Source: Anopheles merus (Eukaryota > Arthropoda > Insecta > Diptera > Culicidae). From it: a DNA stretch of 64,000 nt. Below, piece after piece: positions 60,566-64,000 of this stretch (position 1 is the first letter of the stretch; each line of letters begins with the position of its first letter). Location: the NCBI RefSeq assembly GCF_017562075.2, contig NC_054083.1:51970442-52034441 (forward strand), written 5' to 3'. Made by a program: the position numbers and the translations under genes. The notes under the pieces are model-generated. The model was not told the origin of the DNA, made no database searches, and was given only the letters and a program-made list of their open reading frames with translations.

Positions 60566-61810
60566 CTACGTCAGGGCCGGCTTAACACGCGTCTTCTTTC
60601 GCTTCAAGCTCGAGTCCGTCTTGAGGGAGCGTTTCTTCTTTAGCAGCTTCTTCCCGCCGGCATCGGTCCCCGATTTGGTGGATTTAGCCAGCTTGGTTTG
60701 CTTTGGCTTGAGCGTACCCTTGCCAAACTTGGTGCCGACCTTCCCTTCGCCACTGCTGCTACCGCCACTCCCGCTAGCGATGCTACCACCACCACCACCA
60801 CCGACAACAACACTCTCCATTGAAGGACCCATCGAAGACGAAGCCGTGACCACATCACCGACACCAACGCTGCCACCACCAACGACACCACCAACACCAC
60901 CACCACTGCAAATCAACGCTTCCGTTGTGACCGTGGTGCCGCCGACCGTCGTGTGCAGCTCGCTTGCTGCCTGTGTGTACGTTGAGATCAGCTTCGAGAT
61001 GCCAGCGTGCGTGGTGGTAACGATCGTGGCGCCCGGTGACGCAGTGCCACCACCGGTGTACGAGCAGCACGGGGCCGCATCGAAGCTATCGTCACACTGC
61101 ATATCGTTCACGTCCAGTAGTTTGCTTTCCGATTTCACCTTCTTGCCCGCGCCCAGTGCCGGAAGGTCGGCCAGCGTGCCCGGCACCACGGTGAGGAAGT
61201 TGGGCAGCGAGCCCGACCCAATGCCGCCCTTAAAGCACAGCTCCGAGGCCTGCTGGGCCGACACTTTGATCTTTTTGCGAGGCACTTGTTCCTTCGTGCT
61301 GCGAAGCATTAGCTCCTGGAGTTTCTTACCACCGGCGCCAACTGCCCCAACAACGCCACCACCCACGCCGACACCAACACCACCACCGGTGCCGCTCACA
61401 TCGCACAGGACTTTTGATTTTTTCGGCTTACCGAAGGCACCGACCTTGCGGGAAATCTTGCCACCGGCTCCACCGGCACCGACGACGTGTGTCGCTTTAA
61501 GCGTCACCGATGAACCGCTCGCTTTCAGCACCTGCCGGGGGTGCTGGGTCGATCCGGCACCGGTACCGGATGTGCCACTGGGGCCACCCCCTCCACCGGC
61601 TAGTAACAGTGTGGCCGCATCCGGATCACCCACCATCTTGCTCGCGACGGTGACGGTCGGGCCGGGGACACCCGTTTGCTGCCCTGCGCCGCCGGCCACA
61701 CCGACCACCGGTGCGCCGAGCGAATGATCCCACTGGATTGCGTTTTCCTTCGCTACGTCTATCGAGCAGGACAGCTGATTGGCCAGCCGCTTCGTGTGGG
61801 ACTTCTGGGT
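60566..61810 (-). CDS. AGBL5: AGBL5 last exon: low-complexity tail
   Basis: TQKSHTKRLANQLSCSIDVA, then about 370 residues rich in Gly, Val, Ala, Ser and Thr, with basic islands (KKKIKV, GKPKKSK) and a Lys-rich end (KKLLKKKRSLKTDSSLKRKK). The basic clusters could serve for microtubule binding or nuclear import; that is inference. The 368-codon Pro/Thr-rich frame on the opposite strand is a shadow. Confidence 0.85.
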   Translation of the reverse strand, partial: TQKSHTKRLANQLSCSIDVAKENAIQWDHSLGAPVVGVAGGAGQQTGVPGPTVTVASKMVGDPDAATLLLAGGGGGPSGTSGTGAGSTQHPRQVLKASGSSVTLKATHVVGAGGAGGKISRKVGAFGKPKKSKVLCDVSGTGGGVGVGVGGGVVGAVGAGGKKLQELMLRSTKEQVPRKKIKVSAQQASELCFKGGIGSGSLPNFLTVVPGTLADLPALGAGKKVKSESKLLDVNDMQCDDSFDAAPCCSYTGGGTASPGATIVTTTHAGISKLISTYTQAASELHTTVGGTTVTTEALICSGGGVGGVVGGGSVGVGDVVTASSSMGPSMESVVVGGGGGGSIASGSGGSSSGEGKVGTKFGKGTLKPKQTKLAKSTKSGTDAGGKKLLKKKRSLKTDSSLKRKKTRVKPALT

Positions 61811-64000
61811 CTGGTGTGCGAGAGACGATGGCGATGATGGCGATGATGATGATGAAAAAAAGAAGAAATAAAATGATTGTGTAAATGAAAGTGTGCAGTA
61901 CTACGTGTGGTGGTGGAGTCATGTAAAGGGCTCTTGCCTTCAGCCCAACCCAACACCATCGGCTCGGCGCTTTTCCGCGCCACAAACACATAGAAACAAT
62001 TAAAAAATATCGATTTATACCACAAATTATGTTATTAGCAGAAGGAAAGGGGAGAATATTTACAAAAAAGAGTCAAAAGCGACAAGATAGCACCAAACTA
62101 CAGCGAAACAGAGAGCGCGCAGTCCAAAGGAGCAGTAGGTAGATGAGAATTCTCAAAACTATCAATGCCAAAAAGAAACACAAGTTAGAAAAAGGAAGAG
62201 AAGGAAAGAAAGAAACCAACCCAACTACCACCAAGAAGGTAAGAAAGCAGAAAGAGATAAAGAGAGAGAACGGAAAACACAATCAACGAATGTAACTTTA
62301 TTATTATTATTTAGCTAATAAACATTCTCCCAGGTTGAACGGGACAACACCGTGGGAGGCGAAAAGAGGGCGAAAAGGAACGGATAGGGCGCGATAACAA
62401 CGTAACAACAATATGTATTTCGTACTTCATTAGCCTCTTCGAACCGGGAAGAACACATGAAAGAGAGCAAGCGAATTATAAGACGCGGAGAATCATTTAA
62501 CGCACACACACATTGTATGAACACATTCGGGAAGTATATAATTGCACTACAAAGTTCTCGGGACGGTCGATCGATCGGACTCCAATTCCGGAAACGAAAA
62601 CTGAGATCATACTGCCGCGCCACTGCTGCGCTGGCTGCTGCTGCTGGTGCTTGTAGGGTAAGTAGTAGTAGTAAGTAGTAGTGTTGTTGTTCTTGTTGTT
62701 GTTGTTGTTGTTGCAGTAGTAGTAATTGCAGTAATTAGTTGTTCTCGTAGTGATGGTACTACTGGTCGAGATGTTACTACAGCAGATAATTAAACTCCCC
62801 TGCTGCTCGCTTCAAAATATACAAAACGATCTTTAACATGAACGAGAGAACGTGTACGGCTGCTGCTGCTATTTTTTGTTTTCCTTCTGGTTGGGTGTGT
62901 TCTCGTCTTCATGGCCTGCTGCTTGCCTTTGTTAAAGCCAATCGTAACTTATAATATCACCATACTACAGGTAACGGGGGAGAGGGGTGGGGACGAAACG
63001 AAAAAGGAAGGAAAAACATAAACATCCAAATGAAGAAAGAGATAGAAAGACCGGAGCAACGAAAAAACCATGCAATAGCATAAAATGGAAAAGAGGAAGA
63101 AAGGCACACTAGAATAATTTCCCCCACTACCTTCACCATCCCAAAACAAGGACATACACGCACACACACGCACAACACTTTAGGCAACTTGATGCTGTGG
63201 CTGCGGCTGATGATGCTGTTGGAATGCGTCGGCAAAGAGCAGAGCCGCCCGCGGACAACATATTACCTTATTGGTGACGCGTGCCTTCGACGAGCCGCGC
63301 TCGATTTCGATCCGCAGCGCGTTGCGCAGCCCCTGAAGGGTGCGAAACTCGCAGTTCGGCAATCGGGACAGTGGGTTCGAGTTGGTGAGATCCAAAATGG
63401 ATGGTCCGAGGGCTTTCCCAACCTAAAAAAACCGGCAAAACACGGTTAGCTGGCGGTTTGTTTCATGGCATTTTGGGGACCTACGACCTACCTCCTCGAA
63501 TACGGCCGGCGTATACTTCGGGGGTACAAGTGTGTGGGTCGTTTTGGCCACAATCTCCTTGCCCCGGGGTGGCAGTATGTTGACGCACTTGCCAGTGTTG
63601 TAGTTGCATTCCAGCGTGTAGCTCTTAATCAAACCGGTGCTCTTGTACACGGCCACGCGTCCCGATCCTTCCTTCGACAGACCGTCCCGCTTACCCCTAC
63701 AACGAAATGCGGCATTCGTCAGTTAAAATTGTACCTCATCACGCTCCCGCGTTCGCTCTCCGCCCTCTCTTACTTGTAATACATGTTGCGCTCGCTGAAA
63801 TTGCACGCATCGAAATGGAAGTGCTGCGAGTTGAGGCTCATCAGCCGCGGCAGCAGCATGCACTCGACCGCTTCGACCGTGCTCGGCAGATGGTTCCCGT
63901 ACATGAACACGCCCTTCTTCGAGGCGTGCCCGTGCAGATCGATGTACATGAACAGATTGCTACGGTCCTCGTACACCACCCGATCGTGCCGCTCGTCCAG
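60566..64000 (-). CDS. AGBL5: Cytosolic carboxypeptidase 5 (AGBL5/CCP5-like), 3' part
   Basis: M14-family metallocarboxypeptidases of this group remove branch-point and terminal glutamates from polyglutamylated tubulin in the cytoplasm and cilia. Minus-strand exons: 63774-64000 (runs off the window), 63492-63696, 63267-63422 and 60566-61810, all in frame. Seen: YIDLHGHASKKGVFMYGN, with the third zinc-ligand His; FDACNFSERNMYYK; GSGRVAVYKSTGLIKSYTLE; and ECNYNTGK, where the Glu of SYTLE is the catalytic general base in the family. The terminal exon encodes ~414 residues, mostly a low-complexity Gly/Val/Ser/Thr tail ending in a Lys-rich segment. The first two zinc ligands (HxxE) are expected beyond 64000. 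Confidence 0.93.
61811..63266 (-). other. Long AGBL5 intron
   Basis: 1456 nt with GAT, GTA and GTT repeats. No additional exon is evident. The phase-0 junction on both sides would tolerate a cassette exon. Confidence 0.6.
63267..63422 (-). CDS. AGBL5: AGBL5 exon: end of catalytic domain
   Basis: 52 codons, phase 0, VGKALGPSILDLTNSNPLSRL to KARVTNK, equivalent to the helix after the active site in CCP5. Confidence 0.93.
63492..63696 (-). CDS. AGBL5: AGBL5 exon: catalytic glutamate region
   Basis: GKRDGLSKEGSGRVAVYK to YTPAVFEE, phase 0 at its end, including YTLECNYNTGK. In the family the Glu of TLE is the proton shuttle of the reaction. Confidence 0.95.
63774..64000 (-). CDS. AGBL5: AGBL5 exon with zinc-ligand motif (5' truncated by window)
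   Basis: LDERHDRVVYEDRSN through DLHGHASK to NFSERNMYYK. It ends two bases into a Lys codon at donor gtaaga. DLHGHASK is the hallmark of cytosolic carboxypeptidases. Confidence 0.95.

Noticed and set aside
60621..61727. 368-codon Pro/Thr-rich frame on the plus strand
   Set aside because: Antisense of the Gly/Val-rich AGBL5 tail; the minus frame joins AGBL5 exons in phase.

Overview
This is an animal nuclear genome segment, almost certainly from a dipteran and most likely a mosquito of the Anopheles type. That identification is inferred from the near-identity of the encoded zipper myosin to the fly protein, the intron style (60-80 nt introns mixed with introns of several kb), GC-rich coding exons in AT-richer introns, and many GT, GA and CAG microsatellites. 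I see no bacterial, phage or CRISPR-type features.

Layout. (1) 2756-16452, plus strand: all but the first ~170 codons of the nonmuscle myosin II heavy chain (zipper), in eight constitutive exons. One good and one weak candidate 24-nt in-frame microexon lie in the 6.6-kb intron that interrupts motor loop 1. Its long 3' UTR follows. (2) 18.9-20.7 kb: a compact rearranged block, in which a diverged direct duplication flanks a large foldback (inverted repeat). It sits between the convergent 3' ends of zipper and ST7. (3) 21216-22923, minus strand: a complete three-exon ST7 homologue. (4) 25352-25642, plus strand: an orphan first coding exon with a good donor. It may be the distal start of the coronin gene 25 kb downstream. 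(5) 25.6-49.6 kb: a gene-poor stretch, probably intronic, holding three tRNA-Glu genes at 36.0-37.2 kb and many simple repeats. (6) 50375-53114, plus strand: a coronin-2-type actin regulator in seven certain coding exons plus an upstream in-frame exon. (7) 54978-57803, minus strand: a GPI-anchored Ly6/uPAR protein whose second exon exists in two versions with identical splice phases, which predicts two proteins from one locus. (8) 60566-64000, minus strand: the 3' part of a cytosolic carboxypeptidase of the AGBL5/CCP5 type (tubulin deglutamylase), with a long glycine-rich tail; its 5' part lies beyond the window.

Three loci act on the cytoskeleton (myosin II, coronin, tubulin carboxypeptidase), but they are separate genes on both strands and nothing shows that they are co-regulated. 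The observations most worth a second look are the mutually exclusive-looking Ly6 exons, the loop-1 microexon(s) of zipper, the duplicated/foldback block between zipper and ST7, and the possible long N-terminal isoform of the coronin. I did not find a clearly new kind of system.
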